A stretch of DNA of 64,000 bases from positions 104,527-168,526 of the forward strand of contig NZ_JAUOQH010000011.1 in NCBI RefSeq assembly GCF_030547075.1, read 5' to 3'. How positions within the stretch are numbered: position 1 is the first letter of the stretch; each line of letters opens with the position of its first letter. This DNA is from Alteromonas sp. 1_MG-2023. Its GTDB lineage: Bacteria; Pseudomonadota; Gammaproteobacteria; Enterobacterales; Alteromonadaceae. A program made the position numbers and the translations under genes. The notes below the pieces were generated by a model that ran no database searches, was not told the DNA's origin, and saw only the letters and a program-made list of their open reading frames with translations. Positions 27,284 to 36,560 of the stretch are shown here, one piece after another.

Positions 27284-28012
27284 TTGAATAACCCCATGAT
27301 ACCATTGTCAGCGACTATGAAGCGAGTTTCTCGCCCATCCAGGGCATCTTCACCTGCAAAAAAATCCAATTCTGCTCACGCAAAAGCGAAAGCTGGGCAT
27401 ATTCGCATTATTAGCGGCCAATGGCGGGGACGAAAGCTACCGGTACTCGACACTGAAGGGTTGCGTCCAACTACTGACAGAAATAAAGAAACCTTGTTCA
27501 ATTGGCTGATGCCTTATTTAAATGAAGCAAGGTGCTTAGATGTGTTTGCGGGCTCGGGTGGATTGGGCTTAGAGGCATTATCTCGTTACGCCCTTTCTTG
27601 CGATTTTGTTGAATTAGATAAATCGGCAAATGCACAGTTAAAAAAGAATTTGGCGATGTTAACCGCTAATAATGCGCAAGCGGCTAATGTGGAAGCCGCT
27701 AATACAAAAGCGGCTAATACAAAAGCGGCTAATAAAAAAGATCATAGCGTACATCAAGGCGATGCTTTAGCGATTTTACCCACATTATCGGGTAAAAATT
27801 TCGATATTATATTTGTCGACCCGCCGTTTAACAAAGGGTTGATTGAGCCAACGTTGTCGGCTATTGAAGCCAATAAATTACTATCGAACGACGGTGTATT
27901 GTACGTAGAACACGAAGCAAATCTTGCGCCCATTACTTTGCCAAACCACTGGCAAATTATAAAAGAAAAGCGCACATCGGCGCTTTGCTATTATTTGATA
28001 AAGGCTGCGTAG
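27284..28012 (+). CDS. rsmD: RsmD, 16S rRNA m2G966 methyltransferase, with an in-frame repeat insertion
   Basis: SAM-dependent methyltransferase acting on G966 of 16S rRNA. The core is clear: IRIISGQWRGRKLPV, RPTTDRNKETLFNWL, the SAM loop CLDVFAGSGGLGLEALSR and the catalytic VDPPFNKG. Its 242 residues exceed the usual 200 or so: an N-terminal extension of about 37 residues rich in Ser/Lys, and four 5-residue repeats (AANVE, AANTK, AANTK, AANKK; DNA 27680-27739) inserted between the SAM motif and the catalytic motif. The start could be an internal Met (residue 5 or 12). The insertion falls at a surface loop by the usual fold, so activity is probably kept. Confidence 0.93.
   Translation: MNNPMIPLSATMKRVSRPSRASSPAKKSNSAHAKAKAGHIRIISGQWRGRKLPVLDTEGLRPTTDRNKETLFNWLMPYLNEARCLDVFAGSGGLGLEALSRYALSCDFVELDKSANAQLKKNLAMLTANNAQAANVEAANTKAANTKAANKKDHSVHQGDALAILPTLSGKNFDIIFVDPPFNKGLIEPTLSAIEANKLLSNDGVLYVEHEANLAPITLPNHWQIIKEKRTSALCYYLIKAA
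27680..27739 (+). repeat. 15-nt in-frame tandem repeat within rsmD
   Basis: Four units of GCGGCTAATACAAAA type at 27680, 27695, 27710 and 27725, each coding A-A-N-x-x. Units 2 and 3 differ at one base. It adds 20 residues to the protein without breaking the frame. Confidence 0.9.
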
Positions 28013-28061
28013 CAAAATTTTTGTCTCGGGGTAAACGCTTTAAGCCCTTACCACCGAAACG

Positions 28062-28643
28062 TTAAGCCAAATCGAGTCCAATATTCGAAATACCTTCTTC
28101 TAGCGCTATCGCTTTAAGGGCATCGGCAGTACTAGCAGGTGACTTCCCAGCTTCTACGCAGTCTAGCAACGCTTCTTGAACCGCTACTTCAAACACCATA
28201 AGCGGGTGTTCTTTTACGGTTTCATCGTCAGCTTCACCGCTTTCTAGCAAGTAAGCTTCTACGCTACCTTGAGAAAGTTTACTCACAACCACGGCACCTT
28301 GTGGATCGTCGCCAGCGATAAGGTTAAGCACCGCGGCTAGCCCGATAGCAGCATCAATAGCTGGGTACACGCCATAGGTATCAAAATCGCTAGTATCTGG
28401 GGTAGCCACTTCTACTTTTTCAAGTTGCACACCAATGTTGAACTTACTTTTAGGCGCTTTAACTGACTCCCACACCAAGTTCAAACAATTGCGAATACCT
28501 TCTTTATCACCAAATTCGGTGAGTTCACAAAATAGCTCGTAGTTGGGGATCATCCGTTCTAGCAAGGCAGCACTGAATGCAACCGCTTTGTATCCTTCAA
28601 GAGCGCGCACGCGCCCAAATGTATTAAGTTTTTGCTTTGCCAT
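28062..28643 (-). CDS. yjaG: YjaG-family protein (DUF416)
   Basis: A 193-residue cytoplasmic protein matching E. coli YjaG: the conserved LLERMIPNYELFCELTEFG, NLVWE, QLEKVEVATPD and FDTYGVYPAIDAAI are in the same order. The function is unknown. Its start shares one base with the yhgN stop (TAATG), so the pair is translationally coupled here. Confidence 0.92.
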   Translation of the reverse strand: MAKQKLNTFGRVRALEGYKAVAFSAALLERMIPNYELFCELTEFGDKEGIRNCLNLVWESVKAPKSKFNIGVQLEKVEVATPDTSDFDTYGVYPAIDAAIGLAAVLNLIAGDDPQGAVVVSKLSQGSVEAYLLESGEADDETVKEHPLMVFEVAVQEALLDCVEAGKSPASTADALKAIALEEGISNIGLDLA

Positions 28644-29245
28644 TAATTAGCTCCGGTGGCATGCATAAAGTATTGAGTAGCACCATCAAGAAGCATTTGA
28701 ATGGCTATCATGACGAGGATCATCCCCATTAATCGTTCCATAGCAACAAGGCCACGTTCGCCTAATAGCTTATGAAATACATTAGAAAACATCAAAATTA
28801 CTGCACTGATTGACCAAGAGGCACCAAGTGCTAGCGCCCAGTCAGACATGCGGTCTGGGTTCTGGTTTGCCAGAAGAATGAGCGCCGCGAGTGTCGATGG
28901 CCCCGCTATCATTGGAATTGCAAGAGGCACCAAAAATGGTTCTTCACCAACCGCCAGCCCACTTGGGTTACCTGCCGATGGGAAAATCATTTTAAGCGCA
29001 ATTAAGAACAAAATAATACCACCAGCAATACTGACAGTTTCTTGTTCAACATTGAGAAAATTCAATACCGATTGGCCGCTGAACAGGAATAAAAACAAGA
29101 TCCCAAGCGCAAATAACAATTCCCTAATAAGAATCATTTGCCGTCTACGGGGTTCAATCGACTTTAAAACCGACATGAACACAGGCAAATTACCTAAAGG
29201 ATCCATGATCAAGAATAACATGACGGCAGCTGACCAAGTATCCAT
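28643..29245 (-). CDS. yhgN: YhgN/MarC-family (UPF0056) inner-membrane protein
   Basis: 200 residues with six hydrophobic segments. It begins MDTWSAAVMLFLIMDPLGNLPVF, which is characteristic of the MarC family, and has the second half-motif PLAIPMIAGPSTLAALILL, the internal pseudo-repeat of this transporter-like fold. No substrate is known for the family; earlier links to multidrug resistance were not upheld. Confidence 0.92.
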   Translation of the reverse strand: MDTWSAAVMLFLIMDPLGNLPVFMSVLKSIEPRRRQMILIRELLFALGILFLFLFSGQSVLNFLNVEQETVSIAGGIILFLIALKMIFPSAGNPSGLAVGEEPFLVPLAIPMIAGPSTLAALILLANQNPDRMSDWALALGASWSISAVILMFSNVFHKLLGERGLVAMERLMGMILVMIAIQMLLDGATQYFMHATGAN

Positions 29246-29623
29246 TTTTTCTTATTCCCCAATAACTTGCTGCGAGACGCTGACAGCAAAAACATATTTC
29301 ATTAAACAATTTTCAGCATTGTACAAAAAAGCGTTCGTTATTTGTCAATTTTAGACCTAAATATTCATAATTCTGGTTTTACAAAAAATACGCTCTCAAT
29401 TGGTGCCTAGTAAGCGCATAGTGCAAAATTAAATAATTGAGCTATTCTCGTAATTCTGTATTGATTCATATCATTAGTGTATACGCGCCTCAATAATTTA
29501 GCCCGTAGCGAAATGCCAACAGCGCTTACTACGCGAGTAAACTGAGTTAATCATAGCTAATGAGCGTGGACTGAATAAACGCAAGTGCATTTTAAAGACT
29601 AGACAAGGTTGGAGACCAAAAGA
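29246..29623. other. Intergenic region between yhgN and the small HTH gene
   Basis: 378 bp, AT-rich, with divergent genes on each side. I see no convincing terminator, repeat or RNA here beyond the ribosome-binding site GGAG at 29611-29614 for the next gene. Confidence 0.4.
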
Positions 29624-29806
29624 ATGAGTTTGATGACGGTAAAAGAAGTAGCCACTTTTTTAGATGTTCAAGAAGTGAGAGTAGAGCGTTTAGAAAGAGA
29701 AAGTCTTTTAGTGGCGAAAGATAAAGATGCTGAAGGTAACCCGTTATTTGATAGCGACGATGTGAAGCGTTATAAAGTTCTCGCTGAGCGCTTAGGCGGC
29801 ATTTAA
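29624..29806 (+). CDS. Small MerR-like helix-turn-helix protein
   Basis: A 60-residue protein with an excisionase/MerR-type winged HTH: LMTVKEVATFLDVQEVRVERLER is the helix-turn-helix region (quoted as residues 3-25), and a short wing ends in NPLFDSDDVKRYKVLAERLG. The start is set at ATG 29624 with GGAG 9 nt upstream; the longer TTG start at 29609 overlaps that site. There is no phage or integrase gene nearby, so it is more likely a chromosomal regulator than an excisionase. Target unknown. Confidence 0.75.
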   Translation: MSLMTVKEVATFLDVQEVRVERLERESLLVAKDKDAEGNPLFDSDDVKRYKVLAERLGGI

Positions 29807-29926
29807 ATCGCTTTGCATAGGCGCAAAAAAAGCATTACTAGCATGTTGTTCAATGCATTGTCGGTAAAGATAAATGGATGAGCAATGTCACCACCTTATT
29901 ACGGTGGCGACATGCAGTATGTTGGC

Positions 29927-31228
29927 TTATTTAAAGTCTTGAAGCATTCTTGCAATACTTCGAATACCTTTTGCCGTTGCACCTACTGGCATTTCAGCGG
30001 TTGCACCACCGTGATAGGCTGCAGCTAAATCTAAGTGCACCCATCCCTTGCCTTCAGGATTCACAAAGCGTGATAGAAAACCTGCCGCATTAGAGGCACC
30101 GCCACCGCCGCCACCTTTCATAGGTCGGCTGTTTGCTGTATCAGCAAAGGCAGATGGGCAACGGTCTGCATGAAATGCTTCAATAGGTAGTGGCCAAAAA
30201 CGTTCGTTTTCAGCAGTCGCCGCCGCTAGCATTTGTGAGCGTGCATGATCATCCATTGAAAATACTGCGTGATAATCAGATCCTAACGCCACCATGGCGG
30301 CACCGGTTAAAGTGGCTGCATCGATAATTAATGGCGCGCCAGTTTCTGTTGCCGCCATTAAGCCATCAGCCAATACCAAACGACCTTCCGCATCAGTATT
30401 CACTACTTCTACAGTCACGCCGTTTTTGTAGGTAAGTACATCACCCAATTTATAAGCATGGCCACTGATTAGGTTTTCTGCACAGCATAAAATAAGTTTT
30501 AAACGCTTACTAATGCCTTGGCTTATGGCCAAACCGAGCGCACCGGTCACGGTGGCTGCACCACCCATGTCACATTTCATATCAAGCATACCTTCACTTG
30601 ATTTGATGCTGTAGCCACCGCTATCAAACGTAATACCTTTACCAACAAGTACCGCCTCAACTGGCGCGTCTGGGTTACCTGTTGGATTGTAATCAAGCTC
30701 TAACATTACTGGCGGGCGTTCGCTACCTCGACCTACATTATAAATGCCTGTCCAACCTGCATCTTTTAATTCTTCACCCACGGTCATGGTATATGAAACA
30801 TGCTCTTTGCCTAAATCAGACAACCAAACTGCCGCACGCTGGGCTAACGTTTCAGGGCTTAAGTCTTCAGGTGTATCGTTCACCAACTGGCGGGTAAATA
30901 ATAAAGCAGCGTAATTTTGTTCTAACCATTGCTTATCGTCGTTATCGGCCCATTTAATGGTTGATGGATTACGGGCTCGGGTAAAGCTCAATGCGAACGC
31001 CCATTGTTGCTCTTTGTTCCACTGACCAGTTAAGGTCACTTCTGGAACATTTAAACCATCAAGCTTACGCGCCACTTGTTGAATGGTACGCTCATGCGCG
31101 CCACCTTCACGGCAATCACCGTCTGGCAAGTGGATGACTGCGCCATTTTCACTAAAAGAGAGCTTAGTATTTTCTCCCCACGCACTATTGGCTTTATCTG
31201 AAGATAAGCTTACGGTAAATTCTGCCAT
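29927..31228 (-). CDS. pepB: PepB-type leucyl aminopeptidase (M17 family)
   Basis: Cytoplasmic two-metal aminopeptidase. Its 433 residues align with E. coli PepB (427) from the N-terminus onward. Metal and catalytic segments are VGKGITFDSGGYSIK (Lys and Asp ligands), MKCDMGGAATV (Asp), and the family signature NTDAEGRLVLADGL. A run of six glycines (KGGGGGGAS) takes the place of NTGSAAYPAGAS in E. coli PepB, a small local oddity. It stands alone, divergent from sfsA. Confidence 0.95.
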   Translation of the reverse strand: MAEFTVSLSSDKANSAWGENTKLSFSENGAVIHLPDGDCREGGAHERTIQQVARKLDGLNVPEVTLTGQWNKEQQWAFALSFTRARNPSTIKWADNDDKQWLEQNYAALLFTRQLVNDTPEDLSPETLAQRAAVWLSDLGKEHVSYTMTVGEELKDAGWTGIYNVGRGSERPPVMLELDYNPTGNPDAPVEAVLVGKGITFDSGGYSIKSSEGMLDMKCDMGGAATVTGALGLAISQGISKRLKLILCCAENLISGHAYKLGDVLTYKNGVTVEVVNTDAEGRLVLADGLMAATETGAPLIIDAATLTGAAMVALGSDYHAVFSMDDHARSQMLAAATAENERFWPLPIEAFHADRCPSAFADTANSRPMKGGGGGGASNAAGFLSRFVNPEGKGWVHLDLAAAYHGGATAEMPVGATAKGIRSIARMLQDFK

Positions 31229-31332
31229 TACGTTTTAATCCTTATATATTTTTTGCGTTTCATTGCCGGAGTAGAAGTTTAGTTCTAGCAGCGCAATGCT
31301 TTAAAATTTATGTCGTTATGGGCCTAACTACT

Positions 31333-32034
31333 ATGTTTTTTTCGCCAGCATTAATACGCGGCACCTTGATTAAGCGTTATAAACGCTTTCTTGCCGACGT
31401 TGAACTTGAAGACGGCTCAATCGTTACCGCACATTGCCCTAATACGGGTGCCATGACTGGCTGCGCCGAACCTGGCTACACCGTCTACTTAAGTGAATCT
31501 AACAACCCTAAACGAAAGTTAAAGTACACTTGGGAGCTTGCCCAAACTTTCGACGGCGATTTCATTGGCATTAACACTCACAATGCTAATAAATTGGTGG
31601 CGGAAGCACTGAATAACAAGGTCTTGTCTGCATTTTCTGATATTAGCCAATGGAAAGCTGAGGTAACACCTCCTGGAGGCAACAGCCGATTCGACTTTGC
31701 ATGTACAACTAATGACACCTTACATTATGTAGAAGTGAAATCTGTCACCCTAGCACGGGACAGAGATGGATATTTTCCTGATGCGGTAACCGCAAGAGGT
31801 GTAAAACATTGTTTAGAGCTTGCAGAACTCTCTCAACAAGGTATAAGTACCTGCTTGTTATTTTGTGTTCAACATACAGGCGTGCATTCTGTTCAAGTAG
31901 CACGAGATATTGATCCTGTTTACGCCGACGCCGTAAACACTGCGCTGGCATCAGGGGTAAAAATTCTCGCCGCTGGCTGTACAATTGATGAACAAAAAAT
32001 AGTTATAAATCAACCACTACCAGTAAATGTGTGA
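31333..32034 (+). CDS. sfsA: SfsA, sugar fermentation stimulation protein
   Basis: A DNA-binding/nuclease-like protein of uncertain biochemical role, described as stimulating maltose metabolism genes in E. coli. The start MFFSPALIRGTLIKRYKRFLAD aligns with E. coli SfsA [20 protein letters not shown], so ATG 31333 is preferred over ATG 31318. Conserved HCPNTGAMTGC, SRFDF and YVEVKSVTL (nuclease-like Asp/Glu/Lys) are present. It is upstream of dksA, as in E. coli. Confidence 0.94.
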   Translation: MFFSPALIRGTLIKRYKRFLADVELEDGSIVTAHCPNTGAMTGCAEPGYTVYLSESNNPKRKLKYTWELAQTFDGDFIGINTHNANKLVAEALNNKVLSAFSDISQWKAEVTPPGGNSRFDFACTTNDTLHYVEVKSVTLARDRDGYFPDAVTARGVKHCLELAELSQQGISTCLLFCVQHTGVHSVQVARDIDPVYADAVNTALASGVKILAAGCTIDEQKIVINQPLPVNV

Positions 32035-32251
32035 AAAATAGGTTGATTTTTTTCATTTCGCCTTCATATTTGCGCCTTGTTTTACTGGAAGTACGTTAAA
32101 TACGTTAACTAGTAACAGTGCTGACTTTTAATTAATATCATCAGCATAATAATTACATAGACACGAGCAATTGCTTGTAATGAACGGTCTTGATGTAGTT
32201 AACCGATTCATTCAGGACAAGATGGATGTCGTAGTGTAGGAGATGTGGCAG

Positions 32252-32701
32252 ATGCCAACAGGAAAAGAAACAAAATCTCTAGGGCTATTAGCACTAGCAG
32301 GATTGCAGCCGTACCAGGCTACCGCTGACGAAGAGTACATGGGCGAGCCGCAAATGGAACACTTCCGTTTACTGCTTAAAGCATGGCGCAACCAACTTCG
32401 TGAAGAAGTTGACCGTACCGTAACGCACATGAAAGACGAAGCAGCAAACTTTCCAGACCCGGTAGACCGCGCTGCTCAAGAAGAAGAGTTCAGCCTTGAA
32501 TTGCGTACCCGCGACCGCGAACGCAAGTTAATCAAGAAGATTGAGAAGACGCTTAAGCGTATTGAAGAAGATGACTTTGGTTTTTGTGACCAATGTGGCA
32601 TTGAAATCGGTATTCGCCGCTTAGAGGCCCGTCCTACTGCCGATCTGTGTATCGACTGTAAGACCATGGCAGAAATCAAAGAAAAGCAACTACAGGGTTA
32701 A
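32252..32701 (+). CDS. dksA: DksA, RNA polymerase-binding stringent-response factor
   Basis: Works with ppGpp in the secondary channel of RNA polymerase. Nearly identical to E. coli DksA in the coiled coil ([20 protein letters not shown], with the two tip Asp residues) and the zinc finger (FCDQCG...CIDC, four Cys). The start is placed at ATG 32252 with AGGAG 9 nt upstream; ATG 32243 directly abuts that site and is unlikely. This gives 149 residues (E. coli 151). Confidence 0.97.
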   Translation: MPTGKETKSLGLLALAGLQPYQATADEEYMGEPQMEHFRLLLKAWRNQLREEVDRTVTHMKDEAANFPDPVDRAAQEEEFSLELRTRDRERKLIKKIEKTLKRIEEDDFGFCDQCGIEIGIRRLEARPTADLCIDCKTMAEIKEKQLQG

Positions 32702-32769
32702 TAGACCTTAGTAGTCAGTTATACGCCTCTTAGTATTTACTATAGAGGTGTGTAACCGTATTTCTCTCG

Positions 32770-33798
32770 ATGCAATCTACAAATAATGCCTCACCTCTAT
32801 ATGTCGGCCGCTTCGCGCCTTCGCCGTCAGGGCAACTTCATTTCGGTTCTTTAGTCACCGCGCTCGCTAGCTATCTAGACGCACGTCATCATAATGGCCA
32901 ATGGCTGGTCCGAATGGAAGATATTGACGAACCTCGGTGCTTGCCTGGTGTAGACAGCGACATTTTGCATACCCTTGAATGCCATGGCCTTCATTGGGAT
33001 GGTGATATTTTGTATCAGCGAAAGCAGCATGCAAGGTATCAAGCCAAACTGGAAAGTTTATTGGCTAGCAGCTCTGCCTATTTTTGTGCCTGCACCCGCA
33101 AACAAATAAAAGCCAACGGTGGCCACGATAATCAATATTGTCGGCACCTAGGCCTAACTGCCCAGTCATTTTCAGCGTTAGTACCAGCATCAGAATCTCA
33201 TAACCGAGGCTTAGCGGTGCGGCTAAAGCTTGATTGCCACCTAGATACGTTTGACGACGGCATCATGGGAACGGTTTATTCCAGCAGCAATGGGCTTAAG
33301 CAAAGCAGTTTTGTAGATAGCGGTTTTATAGAAAACGCTCAGGAAGAAAGCGCTCAAATCGAAGATGTAGTTATTAAGCGAAGCGACGGCCTATTTGCGT
33401 ATAATTTTGTGGTGGCGTTAGACGATGAATACCAAGGGGTAACTGACATTATAAGAGGTAGCGACCTTTTAGATGTTACTCCGCTTCAACGTGCTATATA
33501 TGATACCTTAGGTTGCAGTGTGCCTCAGTATGCTCATGTTCCAGTTGCTTCGGTATCGGCAGGGCGAAAATTGAGTAAACAAAACCATGCTACCCCAATT
33601 AACAATGAGAACGTGTTAGAAAATATCGTTAATGGCCTGTCTTTCTTAGGCCAAGGTGAATATAACCCTAACGAATTTGAAAATGCCACACAACTGCTTA
33701 CTATGGCAATATCAGGCTGGGATAGGAAATTAGTACCTAAAATAGCCGAAATTATTGTGGGAAAGCACGAATCCACTTATTATAGCCATCCTTTATAA
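32770..33798 (+). CDS. gluQ: GluQ, glutamyl-Q tRNA(Asp) synthetase
   Basis: Truncated paralogue of glutamyl-tRNA synthetase that charges Glu onto queuosine 34 of tRNA(Asp). It has only the catalytic half: RFAPSPSGQLHFGSL (HIGH-type), MEDIDEPR, a zinc-binding CAC...Y...C region, and SAGRKLSKQN (KMSKS-type). At 342 residues it is longer than E. coli YadB (308). It is located right after dksA, the conserved position. Confidence 0.95.
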   Translation: MQSTNNASPLYVGRFAPSPSGQLHFGSLVTALASYLDARHHNGQWLVRMEDIDEPRCLPGVDSDILHTLECHGLHWDGDILYQRKQHARYQAKLESLLASSSAYFCACTRKQIKANGGHDNQYCRHLGLTAQSFSALVPASESHNRGLAVRLKLDCHLDTFDDGIMGTVYSSSNGLKQSSFVDSGFIENAQEESAQIEDVVIKRSDGLFAYNFVVALDDEYQGVTDIIRGSDLLDVTPLQRAIYDTLGCSVPQYAHVPVASVSAGRKLSKQNHATPINNENVLENIVNGLSFLGQGEYNPNEFENATQLLTMAISGWDRKLVPKIAEIIVGKHESTYYSHPL

Positions 33799-33815
33799 CC
33801 TTCGGAGACTTCACC

Positions 33816-35213
33816 ATCATTCATCGTGTTTTCAATTCTGTTAAGCGAGCCTTTACTAAGGAACATACCGCTGACAATGTACTAGAGCCTCGTGTCATGA
33901 CTCGTGGGGAGCACGGCATCTCTCGCGAAGATGTGAGCCCTAATGCGTTGAAAGTCATGTATCGCCTTAACGGAGCAGGCTTCGAGTCTTATTTGGTCGG
34001 AGGTTGTGTTCGCGATATTTTGATGGGACATGAGCCAAAGGACTTTGATGTGGCAACCAATGCCACACCGGAACAAATTAAAGGGCTGTTTAGAAACTGC
34101 CGCTTGATTGGCCGTCGTTTCAGACTAGCCCACATAGTCTTTGGTCGTGAAGTAATAGAAGTAGCGACCTTCCGCGGCCATCACACCGAAGAGTCTGAAG
34201 CAAAAGAAGTACCGAAGAACAAAGCAGTGTCAAAACAAGATGCCCATGGGCAATTGGTCAGAGACAATGTTTTTGGCAGTATTGAAGAAGATGCCGAACG
34301 CCGTGATTTCACATTCAATGCTATGTACTACAGTGTGGCAGACTTCACCGTAAAAGATTTTGCGAATGGCCTAGAAGCTATTGAAAAGCGCGAAGTGCGC
34401 TTAATTGGCGATCCTGAAGTGCGTTATCGTGAAGATCCGGTTCGCATGCTACGGGCCGTGCGGTTCGCCACTAAGCTTTCAATGCGTATTAGTGATGACA
34501 CCGCGGCACCTATGGAGCAGTTAGCCAGTTTGCTCAACAATATTCCGGCTGCTCGTTTGTTCGAGGAAACCTTAAAGCTGTTCTTATCTGGTCAAGGTGA
34601 GAAAACCTTTATGATGCTGCGAGAGTACGGCTTAATTGCACCGTTATTTCCACAACTTGCACCGTTTATTCAAGACGAAAATAGTCGTGAAATGCAGTTT
34701 GTACGAAAAGTGCTGCAAAATACTGATGAAAGAATTAACAACGAGCAACGAGTTACACCTGCATTTTTATATGCTGCATTGCTCTGGTATCCGCTAGAAG
34801 AGCGCGCACAAATTATGCAGGCAGAGTCTGGGTTAAGCGCGCATGATGCATTCAACCTTGCGTCAACTGAAGTGATTGCGAAACAGACGCAACGCATTAT
34901 GATCCCTAAGCGTTTTTCCACAGTTATTCGCGACATTTGGATTTTACAGCAACGCCTTCCCAAGCGTTTTGGTCGTCGTGCCTTTCAGCTGTTAACCCAT
35001 CCTAAATTTCGTGCCGGTTATGATTTTCTGCTCGTTCGCGGGCAGGTTGAAGGCGGAGCCCTATTGGAACTAGCCCAGTGGTGGACACATTTTCAGCACG
35101 GCGAACCTAGCAAGCAAAAGAAAATGTTAAACGACTTACGTCGTCAAGAAGGTGATGGCCCAAAACCAAGAAAGCGTAAACGTCGCCCAGCATCGAGAAA
35201 TACCGATGCATAA
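33816..35213 (+). CDS. pcnB: PcnB, poly(A) polymerase I, probably with a non-AUG start
   Basis: Adds poly(A) tails to RNA 3' ends and promotes decay. The catalytic core is evident: YLVGGCVRDILMG, KDFDVATNATPEQ (DxD), RRFRLAH, DPVRMLRAVRFA, and a basic C-terminus KPRKRKRRPASR. The first AUG (33897) lies within the conserved RGEHGISREDVS segment, too late. In frame upstream is a 27-codon extension (HRVFNSVKRAF...) that aligns with E. coli PcnB FTRVANFCRKVL. It begins at AUC 33816 or AUU 33819, behind GGAG (33804-33807; 8 or 11 nt spacing), with no AUG, GUG or UUG available. E. coli pcnB is known to start at AUU, so a conserved weak start is likely. The start codon choice is inference. Confidence 0.93.
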   Translation: MIHRVFNSVKRAFTKEHTADNVLEPRVMTRGEHGISREDVSPNALKVMYRLNGAGFESYLVGGCVRDILMGHEPKDFDVATNATPEQIKGLFRNCRLIGRRFRLAHIVFGREVIEVATFRGHHTEESEAKEVPKNKAVSKQDAHGQLVRDNVFGSIEEDAERRDFTFNAMYYSVADFTVKDFANGLEAIEKREVRLIGDPEVRYREDPVRMLRAVRFATKLSMRISDDTAAPMEQLASLLNNIPAARLFEETLKLFLSGQGEKTFMMLREYGLIAPLFPQLAPFIQDENSREMQFVRKVLQNTDERINNEQRVTPAFLYAALLWYPLEERAQIMQAESGLSAHDAFNLASTEVIAKQTQRIMIPKRFSTVIRDIWILQQRLPKRFGRRAFQLLTHPKFRAGYDFLLVRGQVEGGALLELAQWWTHFQHGEPSKQKKMLNDLRRQEGDGPKPRKRKRRPASRNTDA

Positions 35214-35703
35214 AGAGCACGTTTATATTGGTATTGGTAGTAATTTGGGCGACCCTGTACAACACGTTGAAGATGCTTTTATCGCGTTAGGTTTACTTGA
35301 AGGCACTCGCGTACTTACCTGTTCGTCGCTGTATTCCAGTAAGCCCATGGGGCCGCAAGACCAACCCGATTATATTAACGCAGTATGCTTGATTGAAACG
35401 ACCCTAGAGCCTCATAAGCTACTTGGTGAGTTACAGCGAACTGAGCATGACTTTGGCCGAGAGCGTAAAGGACAGCGCTGGGGAGCACGAACCCTAGATT
35501 TGGACATATTACTTTACGGTAGCCAAACTATTTCTAGTACCGATCTTACGGTGCCGCATGTAGGCATGTCAGAACGGGAATTTGTGTTGGTTCCTCTCTT
35601 TGAAATAGCCCAATCTATGGTCATGCCCGACGGAAAACCTATTTCACACTGGGTTGCAAAGTGCTCTCTTGACGGTCTTAAACGCCTGCGCGCTTCCATT
35701 TAG
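35206..35703 (+). CDS. folK: FolK, 6-hydroxymethyl-7,8-dihydropterin pyrophosphokinase
   Basis: Folate-pathway kinase that pyrophosphorylates hydroxymethyl-dihydropterin. The start MHKEHVYIGIGSNLGDP at ATG 35206 overlaps the end of pcnB by 8 nt; the longer frame to 35152 runs inside pcnB and is not needed. Its 165 residues are near the E. coli length (159). The HPPK signature RWGARTLDLDILLYG is present. It sits between pcnB and panB, as in E. coli. Confidence 0.96.
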   Translation: MHKEHVYIGIGSNLGDPVQHVEDAFIALGLLEGTRVLTCSSLYSSKPMGPQDQPDYINAVCLIETTLEPHKLLGELQRTEHDFGRERKGQRWGARTLDLDILLYGSQTISSTDLTVPHVGMSEREFVLVPLFEIAQSMVMPDGKPISHWVAKCSLDGLKRLRASI

Positions 35704-35753
35704 CTTCAAAATCCGTATAGTTCGCCCCATTATTCTTTCCCTGGAAGGTTGCT

Positions 35754-36548
35754 ATGAAGAAAATTACCGTTTCTGGCTTACTTAAAAAGAAGCAAGCTGG
35801 CGAAAAAATTACCTCACTAACAGCTTACGATGCCAGCTTTGCCAAAATGTTTGATGAGCAAGGTATTGATGCACTACTGATTGGCGATTCGCTCGGCATG
35901 GTGCTTCAGGGAGAAAGCGACACCTTACCGGTAACCATTGAAGATATTGAATACCATACGCGCAGCGTAAGGAAAGGCACAGAACGCGCCTTCGTATTAG
36001 CTGACATGCCGTTTATGTCTTACGCCACCCCAGAGCAAACATATGCGAACGCGGGTAAGCTAATGGCTGCTGGTGCAAGCATGATTAAAATGGAAGGTGG
36101 AAGCTGGTTATGCGAAACCATTCAGGGTTTGAATTTGCGCGGCGTGCCTGTATGTGGTCATTTAGGGCTCACGCCTCAGTCGGTACATGTGTTTGGTGGA
36201 TTTAAAATACAGGGCCGTGAGGCAGATAAAGCAGAAAAATTGTTAGCAGAAGCCAAAGCGCTTGAAGCAGCAGGTATTCAGCTACTTGTGCTAGAGTGCG
36301 TGCCGTCTTCATTAGGTAAGGCCGTAAGCGAAGCGCTAACCATACCAGTAATTGGTATTGGCGCAGGAAACGATACAGATGGCCAGATTCTGGTGATGCA
36401 TGACATGTTTGGTATTAGCGCCAACTACATGCCTAAGTTTTCAAAAAACTACCTTGCCGAGACGGGCGACATGCGCAAGGCCGTTCAGCAGTATATAGCA
36501 GAAGTACAAAGTGGTGCTTTCCCGTCCCCTGAGCACAGCTTTGAGTAA
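35754..36548 (+). CDS. panB: PanB, ketopantoate hydroxymethyltransferase
   Basis: First committed step to pantothenate: adds a hydroxymethyl group from methylene-THF to alpha-ketoisovalerate. Its 264 residues equal E. coli. Conserved [41 protein letters not shown], and [11 protein letters not shown] are present. AAGG lies upstream of the ATG. panC follows after 12 bp. Confidence 0.97.
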   Translation: MKKITVSGLLKKKQAGEKITSLTAYDASFAKMFDEQGIDALLIGDSLGMVLQGESDTLPVTIEDIEYHTRSVRKGTERAFVLADMPFMSYATPEQTYANAGKLMAAGASMIKMEGGSWLCETIQGLNLRGVPVCGHLGLTPQSVHVFGGFKIQGREADKAEKLLAEAKALEAAGIQLLVLECVPSSLGKAVSEALTIPVIGIGAGNDTDGQILVMHDMFGISANYMPKFSKNYLAETGDMRKAVQQYIAEVQSGAFPSPEHSFE

Positions 36549-36560
36549 CGAGGTTTAAAT

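Noticed and set aside
29624..29806. Phage excisionase
   Set aside because: The HTH resembles excisionases, but no integrase, att-like repeat or phage gene is nearby.
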